A DNA stretch of 64,000 nucleotides from Bacteroidota bacterium (GCA_029557895.1 JAKQHT010000010.1:95004-159003); one strand, 5' to 3'; positions 1-8,825 are shown, counted from the stretch's first letter. The notes: generated by a model from the sequence alone, not told the origin. Translations and numbers: made by a program.

Positions 1-1
1 C

Positions 2-334
2 AAGCCTTCAAAAGACGACACCGCAACATCCATGTTGGTTGCGCAGATAATATGGTACTTTGTAGAAGGAATCAATTGCAGGGTCAAGGATGACGACTTT
101 GAAATTGAAACAAATTATCAAAAGTTCAATGTCCTTGTAGAAGAAGATGAACTTATTTTCTATAAAAGTATCAAAACAGGTCGTTGGTGGATAGAAATCC
201 CATTTTTGCCAGAGGTCAGTAATAAATTGAAGAAGCACACGTTATTACCATGCATGCATGAGGATTATATAGAGGCAAGCCATGGAAAGATACCCGAAAG
301 ATGGTACAAAGCCCATAAAAAAAACAGTTTTTGA
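2..334 (+). CDS. Arginase/formimidoylglutamase-family protein, C-terminal end (partial)
   Basis: An open frame enters from the left edge and runs to a TGA at 332-334, giving about 110 residues, so the start and metal-binding core are outside the window. The visible part begins KPSKDDTATS and contains LIFYKSIKTGRWWIEIP. This resembles the C-terminal tail of Bacteroidetes arginase-superfamily proteins annotated as formimidoylglutamase. A gene of this family commonly sits just upstream of gldK in flavobacteria, which supports the call from context. None of the Mn-binding His/Asp motifs are visible, so the activity (ureohydrolase on formiminoglutamate or a relative) is inferred only from the tail and synteny. 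Confidence 0.6.
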   Translation, partial: KPSKDDTATSMLVAQIIWYFVEGINCRVKDDDFEIETNYQKFNVLVEEDELIFYKSIKTGRWWIEIPFLPEVSNKLKKHTLLPCMHEDYIEASHGKIPERWYKAHKKNSF

Positions 335-420
335 ACAATTTAGTATTTGTGGCTCAAATAGCGAATTTATCGATGAAATGCATTTTTTTTAGATAAAGTG
401 TAAAAAAAGTAAAAAAAAAA

Positions 421-451
421 TTGTTTATTTAAAAATATATAAATATGTTTA
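421..451 (+). promoter_or_regulatory. Probable gldKLMN promoter (TTG-N20-TATGTTTA)
   Basis: TTG at 421-423, a 20-base spacer and TATGTTTA at 444-451 approximate the Bacteroidetes -33/-7 consensus (TTG, TAnnTTTG), with one mismatch in the last base. It lies 57 bases before gldK in an AT-rich gap of 173 bases. No other candidate of equal quality is seen in the gap. Confidence 0.4.
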
Positions 452-507
452 CTGCCTCAAATTTTTTTACAACCAATTTAAAACTAAAATTTTAACCTCG
501 AGTTTAT

Positions 508-1890
508 ATGAATATGAAGAAGTTTGCTTTATTAACCGCTGTGTTAGCCCTGTTGGCCAGTTGCAGCTCTGGGGACAGAGGAGAGCTGGTAGGAGCTAAA
601 GGAAAAAAATGGCATCCTCAAAAGCCTTATGGCATGACTTTGGTTCCTGGTGGAGCCTTTATCATGGGTAAATCGGATGATGATTTGGCTGGGGTGCAAG
701 ATGCGCCGACCAAGACGGTCACCGTTAGTGCGTTCTATATGGACGAAACCGAAATAACCAACAGTGAGTACCGCCAGTTTGTGAATTGGGTTAGAGATTC
801 GATCGTACGTACCAAGTTGGCCATCCTAGCCGATGAAGTTGGTCAAACACCCGGGTCAGGTGGTATTGGAGAGTTTGCCTTTAAGGACGCCAACCCTGAT
901 GAAATGACGGTGTACGAAAAGTATATGTACGACAACTATAGTGGTTTGGGCCCCACAGGCTATGAGGGTCGAAAGCTCAACCACAAAGTTGACCTTATCT
1001 TTGATACCGCTAAATATCCCGATGAATATTATGCAGAGGTAATGGACACAATGTACCTCCCTATTGAAGAGTCCTATAATGGACAGCGCACATGGGACGT
1101 TACAAAGTTCAAGTTTCAATATACGTATATGGATCTTGCCAAAGCAGCAAAGAACCGAAACCAAAAACGTTCTGAGTTCATCAAGCAAGAAGAAGTATTG
1201 GTCTATCCCGACACAACCGCTTGGATCAGAGACTTTGCGTATTCCTATAACGAACCTATGCACAACGATTACTTTTGGCATGCAGCCTATGATGAATATC
1301 CGGTAGTAGGCGTATCTTGGAAACAGGCCAACGCATTCTGCCAGTGGAGAACACTTTACAAAAATTCTTACCAAAAGAAAAAAGGCGCTCAGCCGGTAAA
1401 TAGGTTCAGGTTGCCATCCGAAGCAGAATGGGAATATGCAGCCAGAGGAGGCATACAAGGCGCAACATATCCATGGGGTGGTCCATATGCCAAGAATGAC
1501 AGAGGTTGTTTTATGGCCAATTTTAAACCATTGCGTGGCGATTATGCCGCAGACCAAGCACTATATACCGTAGAAGCAAAATCGTACGACCCCAATGACT
1601 TTAACCTTTATAACATGGCCGGAAACGTGTCTGAATGGGTAAATGGTTCTTATGACGCATCATCCTATGAGTATATGTCAACGATCAATCCCAATGTCAA
1701 TGACGCCGAAAACCAACGCAAGGTCGTTAGGGGAGGTTCTTGGAAAGATGTGGCTTACTTCTTACAGGTAAGTTCCCGCGATTACGAATACGCAGATTCT
1801 GCAAGAAGCTACATAGGTTTCAGGACCGTACAAGACTATATGGGAACCAATGTGACCGGTAATGCAGGCAATGGCGTCAATAAAAGATGA
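508..1890 (+). CDS. gldK: GldK, type IX secretion system ring lipoprotein
   Basis: GldK is an outer-membrane-anchored lipoprotein that forms a periplasmic ring with GldN in the type IX secretion system, needed for gliding and export of CTD-bearing proteins. The 460-residue product has a lipoprotein signal with lipobox LLASC (Cys19). A formylglycine-generating-enzyme (FGE-sulfatase) fold follows from about residue 40 to 450, marked by MTLVPGGAFIMG, EWEYAARGG, NVSEWVNG and VVRGGSWKD. In this family the fold is structural and not a sulfatase-activating enzyme. It is the first gene of gldKLMN, 79 bases before gldL. ATG 508 or the in-frame ATG 514 could start translation; both give the same signal peptide. 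Confidence 0.96.
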   Translation: MNMKKFALLTAVLALLASCSSGDRGELVGAKGKKWHPQKPYGMTLVPGGAFIMGKSDDDLAGVQDAPTKTVTVSAFYMDETEITNSEYRQFVNWVRDSIVRTKLAILADEVGQTPGSGGIGEFAFKDANPDEMTVYEKYMYDNYSGLGPTGYEGRKLNHKVDLIFDTAKYPDEYYAEVMDTMYLPIEESYNGQRTWDVTKFKFQYTYMDLAKAAKNRNQKRSEFIKQEEVLVYPDTTAWIRDFAYSYNEPMHNDYFWHAAYDEYPVVGVSWKQANAFCQWRTLYKNSYQKKKGAQPVNRFRLPSEAEWEYAARGGIQGATYPWGGPYAKNDRGCFMANFKPLRGDYAADQALYTVEAKSYDPNDFNLYNMAGNVSEWVNGSYDASSYEYMSTINPNVNDAENQRKVVRGGSWKDVAYFLQVSSRDYEYADSARSYIGFRTVQDYMGTNVTGNAGNGVNKR

Positions 1891-1969
1891 CAAAAACAAA
1901 ACCACAACTAAATTAACTAATTTATTAATTAACTTAAGTTTTAACACTTAACTAAAAAACAAAAAAATC

Positions 1970-2614
1970 ATGGCACAATCAAGAGCAAGCAAGAAATTTA
2001 TGAATATGGCCTACGGCCTTGGAGCATCAATCGTTATCATTGGAGCACTTTTTAAAATCACACACTTTGAGATAGGCATTTTGAACGGTAACGTTATGTT
2101 GACCATCGGATTGGTCACAGAAGCAATCATCTTTGCCATCTCGGCGTTTGAGCCGGTTGACGACGATTTGGATTGGTCATTGGTCTATCCTGAATTGGCT
2201 GGCGGACAATCCAATAAGAAAGAAGAAAAACCTAAAGATGCAGAAGGTTTATTGTCCAAAAAACTTGATGAATTGTTGAAAGAAGCTAAAATCGATGCTG
2301 AATTGATGTCAAGCTTGGGCAACAGTATCAAAAACTTTGAAGGCGCTGCTAAAGGTATCAGCCCAACAGTTGATTCTATTGCTGCCACCAAAAAATATGG
2401 TGAAGAAATGTCACTTGCAGCAGCACAAATGGAATCTTTGAACAGCTTGTACAAAGTACAAATGGAAGCAGCAAGTCGTCAGGCTACAATCAACGAAGAA
2501 GCTGTTGAAAACGCCCAAAAATTAAAAGAACAAATGCAATCACTGGCTTCTAACCTGTCATCATTAAATGGTGTTTACGGAGGAATGCTTTCTGCAATGA
2601 ACCGAAACAATTAA
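1970..2614 (+). CDS. gldL: GldL, inner-membrane T9SS motor subunit
   Basis: GldL pairs with GldM to convert proton motive force into work for type IX secretion and gliding. The 214-residue protein has two transmembrane helices near the N-terminus (about residues 14-31 and 38-60) joined by a short loop. The rest is a cytoplasmic tail rich in Glu, Ala, Ser and Gln (about 75-214) that looks helical or coiled-coil. Glu51 lies in the second helix, at the position of the conserved membrane glutamate implicated in proton coupling in characterised GldL; Lys29 closes helix one. The gap to gldM is 53 bases with no terminator, so co-transcription is expected. Confidence 0.96.
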   Translation: MAQSRASKKFMNMAYGLGASIVIIGALFKITHFEIGILNGNVMLTIGLVTEAIIFAISAFEPVDDDLDWSLVYPELAGGQSNKKEEKPKDAEGLLSKKLDELLKEAKIDAELMSSLGNSIKNFEGAAKGISPTVDSIAATKKYGEEMSLAAAQMESLNSLYKVQMEAASRQATINEEAVENAQKLKEQMQSLASNLSSLNGVYGGMLSAMNRNN

Positions 2615-2667
2615 TTAGTGCAGTGCGCTGAAAATTTATTTGATTAACAGAACTAAAACTAATTAAA

Positions 2668-4218
2668 ATGGCAAGTGGAAAACTATCTGCAAGGCAGAAA
2701 ATGATTAACCTGATGTACCTGATCTTCATTGCGATGTTGGCTTTGAATATGTCAAAAGAAGTGCTTTCTGCATTTGGTTTGATGAACGAAAAGCTGACTG
2801 AATCCAACGAGGCAGCGACAACACGCAACGAAGCTTTTATGTCCGGGTTGGCCGAAAAAGTTGAAGAGCAACCAGAAAAATATCGGCCGCTAAAGGCACA
2901 AGCCGATCAGATTTCCGTTTTGGCAAACGATTTCAACGCTTATTTAGATGACCTTAAAAGCAAAATGACCGCCAAACTGAAAGACCCAAAGGATTACGAA
3001 ACAATGGACAAAGGAGATTATCTTGATAATAATTTCTTTATAGGCGACAAACTAAAGCCTGAAGGACAGGAGTTTCTTAATCAAATCGCAAAATTCAGGG
3101 ACGGGGTGGTGTCTGTTTTGGACAATAACCCCGATATGGCCAGTATTTCTAAAGATGTAAAAGCCAAATTCAGCACAGATCCTGTGAAAAACAGGGATGG
3201 AAACACCCTCAATTGGCTTGACTACCACTACAAAGGCTTCCCATTGGTTGCTTCTTTGACAAAAATGACCCAATTACAGGCCGATATTAAAAACACCCAA
3301 TCTGAAGTATTATCATCAATGCTTGCCGGCAAACTAAAAGTTGAGGCTTCATTGACAAACTTTGATGCAATCGTTGTTCCTGACAAGACGGCTTTTTTCT
3401 CTGGTGAAGAATTTACCGGAAGAATTATCCTTGGTAAAAACGATAAGACCTTAAAAGCCAATAAAGTTATCATTAACGGAAAAGAATTGGAAGCTGATGC
3501 AATGCAAGCTGGTCAAACAATGTTGAAATTTCCTGCAGGTGCTGTTGGAGAAAGAGAGATTGTTGGTGAATTCCAGTTCAAGGAAGGTGATTCCATCATC
3601 AGCATTCCGGTAAAGAGCAGCTACGCTGTAGTTCCTAAACCAAATTCGGCTACTATTTCTGCTGATAAGATGAACGTTGTTTACCGAGGCGTCGATAACC
3701 CAATGACAATTTCCTTCGCTGGTGTTTCCGATAATAATGTATCTGCCAGTGCTCCAGGCTTGAGTAAAGGATCAGGTGTTGGCAAGTATGTAATGAGACC
3801 AGGTGCTGGTAGGGAAGTCCTTATCAATGTAACTGGTACACTACCTGACGGACAAAAAGTGAGCGACAAGGCTACATTCCGTATCAAGGATATCCCAAAA
3901 CCATCAGGTGTTATTGCTGGTCAGCAAGACGATGTTAAATTGCCCAAGCAAAACCTTGAGATTGGTACGGTTGGTGCCGTGTTGAACGATTTTGATTTTG
4001 ATTTGAACCTAACAGTTACTTCGTTCAAAATCAAGGTGCCAGGACAGCCATCAGTTGTCGTTAATGGCAACAAGATGAACGATCAGGCCAAGAATGCCAT
4101 AAGAAAAGCATCAAGAGGCGACGGTATTCAGATTTTTGAAATCAAGGCGCAAATTGTTGGTAACTCAAGTTATAAATTACCAACAGTTTCAGGAATTTTC
4201 GTTGAAATTACCAACTAA
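2668..4218 (+). CDS. gldM: GldM, T9SS motor shaft protein
   Basis: GldM is anchored in the inner membrane by one helix and spans the periplasm as a dimer that contacts the GldK/GldN ring. The 516-residue protein has the expected single helix near residues 13-30 (NLMYLIFIAMLALNMSKEV). A long periplasmic part follows: a helical first domain to about residue 220, then beta-rich domains (for example FSGEEFTGRIILG and PNSATISADKMNVVYRG). Its length matches the family. It sits between gldL and gldN, and the membrane-helix sequence is close to known flavobacterial GldM. Confidence 0.96.
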   Translation: MASGKLSARQKMINLMYLIFIAMLALNMSKEVLSAFGLMNEKLTESNEAATTRNEAFMSGLAEKVEEQPEKYRPLKAQADQISVLANDFNAYLDDLKSKMTAKLKDPKDYETMDKGDYLDNNFFIGDKLKPEGQEFLNQIAKFRDGVVSVLDNNPDMASISKDVKAKFSTDPVKNRDGNTLNWLDYHYKGFPLVASLTKMTQLQADIKNTQSEVLSSMLAGKLKVEASLTNFDAIVVPDKTAFFSGEEFTGRIILGKNDKTLKANKVIINGKELEADAMQAGQTMLKFPAGAVGEREIVGEFQFKEGDSIISIPVKSSYAVVPKPNSATISADKMNVVYRGVDNPMTISFAGVSDNNVSASAPGLSKGSGVGKYVMRPGAGREVLINVTGTLPDGQKVSDKATFRIKDIPKPSGVIAGQQDDVKLPKQNLEIGTVGAVLNDFDFDLNLTVTSFKIKVPGQPSVVVNGNKMNDQAKNAIRKASRGDGIQIFEIKAQIVGNSSYKLPTVSGIFVEITN

Positions 4219-4234
4219 TTATAATTTTTGGTAG

Positions 4235-4261
4235 AGATTATGCGTTTTTATCGCAAAATCT
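4235..4261 (+). other. Intercistronic hairpin between gldM and gldN
   Basis: AGATTATGCG and CGCAAAATCT form a 10-base-pair stem with one A-A mismatch and a seven-base loop TTTTTAT. No T-tract follows, so it is not a convincing terminator. It may influence mRNA processing or the relative amount of GldN. Confidence 0.5.
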
Positions 4262-4288
4262 AAAGCCCCAAATAAATAACAAAGGATT

Positions 4289-5188
4289 ATGAATTATAAA
4301 AGCGTTTTACTATCCGTACTGTGCGTAGGTTTTGCAGCAAACACGTTTGCACAAGCCAACTTACTAAATGCCAAGACTCCAGATGAAATTGGCAAAAAGT
4401 CCGAAGCACAATTGGCGATGGACAATGACAAGCCTTTGGAGTATGGTTATGTGGATGACAGAGACATCCTGTTCTCCAAAATGACTTGGGAAAAAGTAGT
4501 TTTGGACGAGCGTGTCAATTTTCCGCTGTACTTCCCTGTGGATACCAACAACATTGGCAAAGACAGGCGTTCACTCTATGACGTGCTTTTGAAGAACGTG
4601 AAAAACGGTAAGATTGCAAATCTTTATGACGATTCGTATTTTACTGCAAAACATACCCTAAAGGACATTGAGTCTGCCCTTCACAAAGTGGATACTTTGG
4701 ACATCGGTTATCAACAATTCAATGCCGAAGGCAAGGTAGACCCCGAATACATTACAAAGAGGGACATCCAGTCTTATGACATCAGTGCATATCTCATCAA
4801 AGGTCTCTGGTTTTTTGACAAGCGCCAAGGTGAACTTAAATACCGCATTTTAGGTATTGCTCCCGCTGCTCCAGATGTTAACTTCATTGATTCTGAAGAT
4901 CAGGCCAACAAAGAACCAATTGCACTTTTTTGGGTGTTCTATCCTGAAGTACGTGAAGTATTGCACCAAGCAAAAGCTTTCAATAACAAAAACAGTTCCA
5001 TGCCGTTCTCTTTTGACCATTTGCTGAACTCAAGGCGTTTTAATGGCTATATGTACAAAGAGGAGAATGTCTATGGCGATAGAGAAGTCAAAGATTATGT
5101 GGCCGACAATGCTTTGATGCAATTGTTGGAGTCTGATCGAATCAAGGAAAAAATCCGCGATTTTGAACAGGATATGTGGTCTTATTGA
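4289..5188 (+). CDS. gldN: GldN, T9SS periplasmic ring protein
   Basis: GldN (PorN in Porphyromonas) is a periplasmic protein that assembles with GldK into the ring associated with the outer membrane part of the type IX system. The 299-residue product has a Sec signal peptide ending about NTFAQ (residue 22). A mature domain follows with family-typical segments such as LEYGYVDDRDILFSKMTWEK near the start and FWVFYPEVREVL in the middle. It closes the gldKLMN operon and is followed within 30 bases by a strong intrinsic terminator. Length and order match other flavobacteria; no defect seen. Confidence 0.95.
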   Translation: MNYKSVLLSVLCVGFAANTFAQANLLNAKTPDEIGKKSEAQLAMDNDKPLEYGYVDDRDILFSKMTWEKVVLDERVNFPLYFPVDTNNIGKDRRSLYDVLLKNVKNGKIANLYDDSYFTAKHTLKDIESALHKVDTLDIGYQQFNAEGKVDPEYITKRDIQSYDISAYLIKGLWFFDKRQGELKYRILGIAPAAPDVNFIDSEDQANKEPIALFWVFYPEVREVLHQAKAFNNKNSSMPFSFDHLLNSRRFNGYMYKEENVYGDREVKDYVADNALMQLLESDRIKEKIRDFEQDMWSY

Positions 5189-5213
5189 TGTTTCTATTAG
5201 ATAGAATACAAAA

Positions 5214-5241
5214 CGCCCGCTGTTACAGCGGGCGTTTTTTT
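5214..5241 (+). terminator. Rho-independent terminator of gldKLMN
   Basis: CGCCCGCTG (5214-5222), loop TTA, CAGCGGGCG (5226-5234), then seven T. A perfect 9-bp GC-rich stem with a T-tract, 25 bases after the gldN stop. Confidence 0.93.
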
Positions 5242-5276
5242 ATGTTCCAAAAACCAAATAAGCCCTGTTAACTACG

Positions 5277-5284
5277 TATTTTTG
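5277..5284 (+). promoter_or_regulatory. -7 element TATTTTTG for the DAO-family gene
   Basis: An exact TAnnTTTG match ends only 5 bases before the ATG at 5290. If used, the transcript would have almost no leader. No convincing -33 TTG is present at the usual spacing. Confidence 0.45.
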
Positions 5285-5289
5285 TATTT

Positions 5290-6336
5290 ATGGAGTTAGA
5301 TTATATCATCGTTGGCTGCGGCTTGGCCGGAATTGCTTTTTGTGAGCAATTGCGCCAGCACGGCAAGACATTTGTAGTCTTTGATGACACTTCACAAATT
5401 GCTACAAAAGTGGCGGGTGGTGTCTATAACCCGGTGGTATTGAAACGCTTTACCGAAGTATGGCGAGCCCAAGAACAATTGGACTTGGCAAAACCTTTTT
5501 ATAAGAATCTTGAAGCTCTTCTGGATACAAGGCTAAACCATGAATTTCCTGTTTTAAGGAGGATTGCTTCCATTGAAGAGCAGAACCAATGGGCCGTAGC
5601 ATCAGACAGACCCAACCTCAAAAAGCATCTACACCCAACATTGATCAAAAACGATAACAAAAACATTGTGGCACCTTTTGGATTTGGAAAAGTATTGAAT
5701 GCTGGAAAGGTTGACACCAAAAAATTAGTATCTCATTATATAGCATATCTCAATAATCGAGGAAGTTTTGTCGGTATCCATTTTAATTATAGTGAATTGG
5801 AATCTTCTGGCCAAGGGCATCACTATGGCCCATACCATGCAAAGTGTGTTGTTTTTGCCGAGGGTTTTGGCATGAAGCAAAATCCGTTTTTTAACGATCT
5901 CCCCCTTGTTGGCGTAAAAGGTGAAATTTTAACGGTACGAGCACCAGAATTAAGACTTTCTCACGCGATCAAGTCATCCGTTTTTGTCATACCCGAAGGA
6001 AATGACATTTACACCGTAGGTGCAACCTATGATTGGGACGACAAGACCAATACGGTCACAGATAAAGCTTCAGAACAACTTTCAAAACAACTTAAAGAGT
6101 TGATAATATGCGACTTCGAAATCATAGATCAAGCTGCCGGAGTACGACCCACGGTAAAGGATCGAAGACCATTGGTTGGCATTCATGGTAGCCAAAAAAA
6201 TATTGCAATCTTGAACGGGCTTGGTACACGGGGTGTCATGGTGGCGCCTATGGTGGCAAAACAATTGTTCGAAATGCTCGAATATGGAACGCCATTGGAT
6301 GACGAAATCAACATAGACCGTTTCAGGAAGCTTTAG
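5290..6336 (+). CDS. FAD-dependent oxidoreductase (DAO family)
   Basis: A flavoprotein of the D-amino-acid oxidase/glycine oxidase superfamily, probably cytoplasmic, oxidising an amine or amino acid; the substrate cannot be told from sequence. The 348-residue protein opens with a dinucleotide-binding motif YIIVGCGLAGIAFCEQL (GxGxxG at residues 9-14) and an acidic residue at the end of strand two (FVVFDD). It closes with GVRPTVKDRRPLVG and NGLGTRGVMVAP, the C-terminal FAD-contacting region of the family. It follows the gldN terminator and overlaps the convergent DUF983 gene by 14 bases at the 3' ends. Synteny after gldN is common in flavobacteria but no role in gliding is established. Confidence 0.85.
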   Translation: MELDYIIVGCGLAGIAFCEQLRQHGKTFVVFDDTSQIATKVAGGVYNPVVLKRFTEVWRAQEQLDLAKPFYKNLEALLDTRLNHEFPVLRRIASIEEQNQWAVASDRPNLKKHLHPTLIKNDNKNIVAPFGFGKVLNAGKVDTKKLVSHYIAYLNNRGSFVGIHFNYSELESSGQGHHYGPYHAKCVVFAEGFGMKQNPFFNDLPLVGVKGEILTVRAPELRLSHAIKSSVFVIPEGNDIYTVGATYDWDDKTNTVTDKASEQLSKQLKELIICDFEIIDQAAGVRPTVKDRRPLVGIHGSQKNIAILNGLGTRGVMVAPMVAKQLFEMLEYGTPLDDEINIDRFRKL

Positions 6337-6718
6337 CCTTTGCTACGGCATCCTTGTCATAATTGATAAAGAGATTGATCCAAATATTTCTTGAAAGTCG
6401 CATGATGATTGGGCCAAAAGCTATCAAAGTTGCCACAATAACTACAAAAGAAGTAAGTAGCCCGGTACCTATAAACAGAAAACTGATGATGAAAGCCGCC
6501 ACGGCAAAAGCCACGCCCACCGCATAGCTAACATACATCGAACCATAAAAGAACGACGGTTCAATCCGGTACTTAAAATTACATGTAGAACAACGTTCGT
6601 GTATTTTCAAGGTTTCCGGGAGATTGTATGCATTTTTTGTGATGTACATCGATTCTGAATGGCATTTTGGGCAACACCCAAAAAGTATGCTGTATAATTT
6701 GGTCCCTTTTTTAATCAT
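6323..6718 (-). CDS. DUF983 family membrane protein
   Basis: A 131-residue protein when started at ATG 6718 (MIKKGTKLYS). Seven more in-frame codons upstream are possible but less family-like. It has two Cys pairs, CCPKCH and CSTCNF, that look like a small zinc ribbon. Two hydrophobic helices follow in the second half (YAVGVAFAVAAFIISFLFIG and LTSFVVIVATLIAFGPIIM). The family is widespread in Bacteroidetes and alphaproteobacteria, with no settled function. Its 3' end overlaps the convergent DAO gene. It is divergent from the ABC-F gene with 76 bases between the two starts. Confidence 0.85.
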   Translation of the reverse strand: MIKKGTKLYSILFGCCPKCHSESMYITKNAYNLPETLKIHERCSTCNFKYRIEPSFFYGSMYVSYAVGVAFAVAAFIISFLFIGTGLLTSFVVIVATLIAFGPIIMRLSRNIWINLFINYDKDAVAKAKAS

Positions 6719-6782
6719 AAAGAATGTGTAATTTTGCACTTTGGTTTACAAAAGTAAGCTTATTTGTTCAAACGACTGTATC

Positions 6783-6811
6783 CAAAGTTACACAATGCTC
6801 AACGTACACAA
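6783..6811 (-). promoter_or_regulatory. Promoter for DUF983 gene (TTG-N18-TAACTTTG)
   Basis: On the minus strand TTG (6811-6809), an 18-base spacer and TAACTTTG (6790-6783) match the Bacteroidetes consensus exactly at both boxes. It overlaps the start of the divergent ABC-F gene and gives a leader of roughly 60 bases. A second -7 match on the plus strand, TAATTTTG at 6729-6736, could serve the ABC-F gene. Confidence 0.6.
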
Positions 6812-8702
6812 TCTATCCATATCGTTTCAAGGTGAATACCTATTTGAGGAAATAAGTTTCAAGTTGGGTGCCGGTGATAGGGTAGGCCTTATCGGAAAAA
6901 ACGGTGCCGGCAAGTCAACGATGCTCAAGATACTCGCCAAGCAACTTGAACCGGATTCGGGCCAGATGGCAGCGGACAAAGATTTGAGCATTGGATTTTT
7001 AAAACAGGACATTGATTTTGTCTTTGGAAGAACCGTTTTGGAAGAGGCATACGAAGCATTTTCCGAAATTCGACAGTTGGAAACCAAGATTGACGAAATC
7101 TACAAAGAATTGGCAGAACGTCAAGATTTTGAATCCGAGGCCTATCATCAGTTAATGGTTGATCTCAACGAGCTACAGCACCAGTTTGAGATACAGGGTG
7201 GATATGGCTATCAAGGTAATACCGAAAAAATACTTCAGGGTTTAGGTTTCAAAAGAACGGATTTTGACAAGCTTACCGATACCTTTTCAGGAGGTTGGCG
7301 GATGCGAATTGAACTTGCAAAACTATTGTTGCAAGACAACGACATATTACTCCTCGACGAACCTACAAACCACCTCGATATCGAATCCATCATTTGGTTG
7401 GAAAGCTTTTTCAACACATATTCTGGTGCTGTGGTAATCGTTTCTCACGACAGGATGTTTTTGGACAACGTTACCAATAGGACGATCGAGATTTCTTTGG
7501 GACGCATTTACGATTACAAAAAGCCTTATACCGAATTCCTCGTTTTGCGCAACGAAATAAAAGCGCAACAGTTGGCCTCGCAAAAAAACCAGCAAAAACA
7601 GATAGAACATACCGAAAAGCTTATTGAAAAATTTAGGGCAAAAGCCACCAAGGCATCCATGGCACAATCGCTCATCAAAAAACTGGATAAGATAGAACGC
7701 ATCGAAGTTGATGAAGATGACAACAGCGTCATGAACTTGCGGTTTCCCGTATCTATTGTTCCTGGCAGAGTGGTTGTGGAAGCAAACCATATAAGCAAAT
7801 CATATGGCGACCTTAAGGTTTTGGACGATATCGGAATTACCATTGAACGTGATAGCAAAATTGCCTTTGTAGGACAAAACGGACAAGGCAAATCAACACT
7901 TGCCAAAATAATGGTGGGCGAACTCAAGCACCAGGGCCATCTGAAGTTGGGACATAATGTACAGATCGGTTATTTTGCCCAGAATCAGGCAGAATATCTC
8001 GATGGAAGTAAGACCGTTCTGGATACAATGATCGATGCCGCCAATGAAACCAACAGAAGCAAGGTACGGGACATATTGGGTTCCTTCCTGTTTCGGGGTG
8101 ATGAGGTGGGAAAATTCGTGCGTGTACTCTCCGGTGGCGAGCGTAACAGGTTGGCATTGGCAAAATTGCTATTGCAACCGTTCAACGTTCTGGTTATGGA
8201 CGAACCCACAAACCATTTGGACATAAAATCCAAGAACGTACTCAAAGATGCCCTTAAAAATTTTGAAGGTACTTTGATTTTGGTGTCACACGACAGGGAT
8301 TTCCTGCAAGGCCTGGTCAATAAGGTCTATGAATTTAGAGATCAAAAGCTCAAAGAGTATTTGGGAGACATCGATTTTTATCTTGAACAGCGAAATGTGC
8401 AAAACCTACGGGAGGTCGAAAAACGCGAACCTTCAGAACAACCCAGTAAAGATCGCAACAAACAATCTTATGAATCCCAAAAGAAAATCAAGACATTGAA
8501 CAATAAGTTGGGCAGCATCGAGGTTCAGATTGGGCAGTGCGAAAAGGAAATAAAGACCATGGATATCGATCTGGCCACGGATTATGACAATACCGTCGCC
8601 GATCCCAAATTCTTTGATGTTTACCACGCCAAGAAGCAACATCTTGAACAACTCATGAAGGACTGGGAACTTATCCAAATAGAAATTGAAGCTATGGAAT
8701 GA
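6795..8702 (+). CDS. ABC-F family ATP-binding protein
   Basis: ABC-F proteins are soluble twin-ATPase factors that act on the ribosome (translation quality control or antibiotic protection) and do not transport anything. From ATG 6795 (MLNVHNLSISF) the protein has 635 residues. Domain one has Walker A GKNGAGKST, signature FSGGW and Walker B LLLDEPTNHLD. A charged interdomain linker (about 240-310) follows. Domain two has GQNGQGKST, LSGGERNR and VMDEPTNHLD. A C-terminal charged coiled coil spans about 550-635, as in Uup-like members. The frame is open 18 codons further upstream, but ATG 6795 fits the family start. No membrane segment. Which ABC-F subfamily it belongs to cannot be settled here. 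Confidence 0.92.
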   Translation: MLNVHNLSISFQGEYLFEEISFKLGAGDRVGLIGKNGAGKSTMLKILAKQLEPDSGQMAADKDLSIGFLKQDIDFVFGRTVLEEAYEAFSEIRQLETKIDEIYKELAERQDFESEAYHQLMVDLNELQHQFEIQGGYGYQGNTEKILQGLGFKRTDFDKLTDTFSGGWRMRIELAKLLLQDNDILLLDEPTNHLDIESIIWLESFFNTYSGAVVIVSHDRMFLDNVTNRTIEISLGRIYDYKKPYTEFLVLRNEIKAQQLASQKNQQKQIEHTEKLIEKFRAKATKASMAQSLIKKLDKIERIEVDEDDNSVMNLRFPVSIVPGRVVVEANHISKSYGDLKVLDDIGITIERDSKIAFVGQNGQGKSTLAKIMVGELKHQGHLKLGHNVQIGYFAQNQAEYLDGSKTVLDTMIDAANETNRSKVRDILGSFLFRGDEVGKFVRVLSGGERNRLALAKLLLQPFNVLVMDEPTNHLDIKSKNVLKDALKNFEGTLILVSHDRDFLQGLVNKVYEFRDQKLKEYLGDIDFYLEQRNVQNLREVEKREPSEQPSKDRNKQSYESQKKIKTLNNKLGSIEVQIGQCEKEIKTMDIDLATDYDNTVADPKFFDVYHAKKQHLEQLMKDWELIQIEIEAME

Positions 8703-8729
8703 TTGCTTTTTGGTTTTTGAAAAAATTTC

Positions 8730-8752
8730 TTTACATCATAATTTGATGTAAA
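8730..8752 (+). terminator. Hairpin after the ABC-F gene, weak terminator
   Basis: TTTACATCA and TGATGTAAA form a perfect 9-bp stem around the loop TAATT, 28 bases after the ABC-F stop. The stem is AT-rich and the T-tract after it is poor, so termination is only likely, not clear. Confidence 0.4.
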
Positions 8753-8790
8753 TCTGCCACTACCCCCTTTTATTTACAAATTTTATCTTT

Positions 8791-8825
8791 ATTTTCAATA
8801 TATTGAAAATCAACATGTTGATTTT
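8791..8825. repeat. Two overlapping perfect palindromes upstream of the LRR gene
   Basis: A 20-base perfect palindrome at 8791-8810 (half site ATTTTCAATA) shares five bases with a second at 8806-8825 (half site AAAATCAACA). Both lie about 100 bases before the LRR gene in the 219-base gap. They could be paired operator sites or a cruciform; no T-tract makes either a normal terminator. Confidence 0.7.

Noticed and set aside
856..1557. 233-codon open frame antisense to gldK
   Set aside because: Lies wholly within gldK and its translation looks like random reverse-strand sequence with scattered Cys and aromatic residues.
508..1890. GldK as a formylglycine-generating enzyme for sulfatases
   Set aside because: The fold is shared but the operon and lipoprotein signal identify the type IX secretion component.
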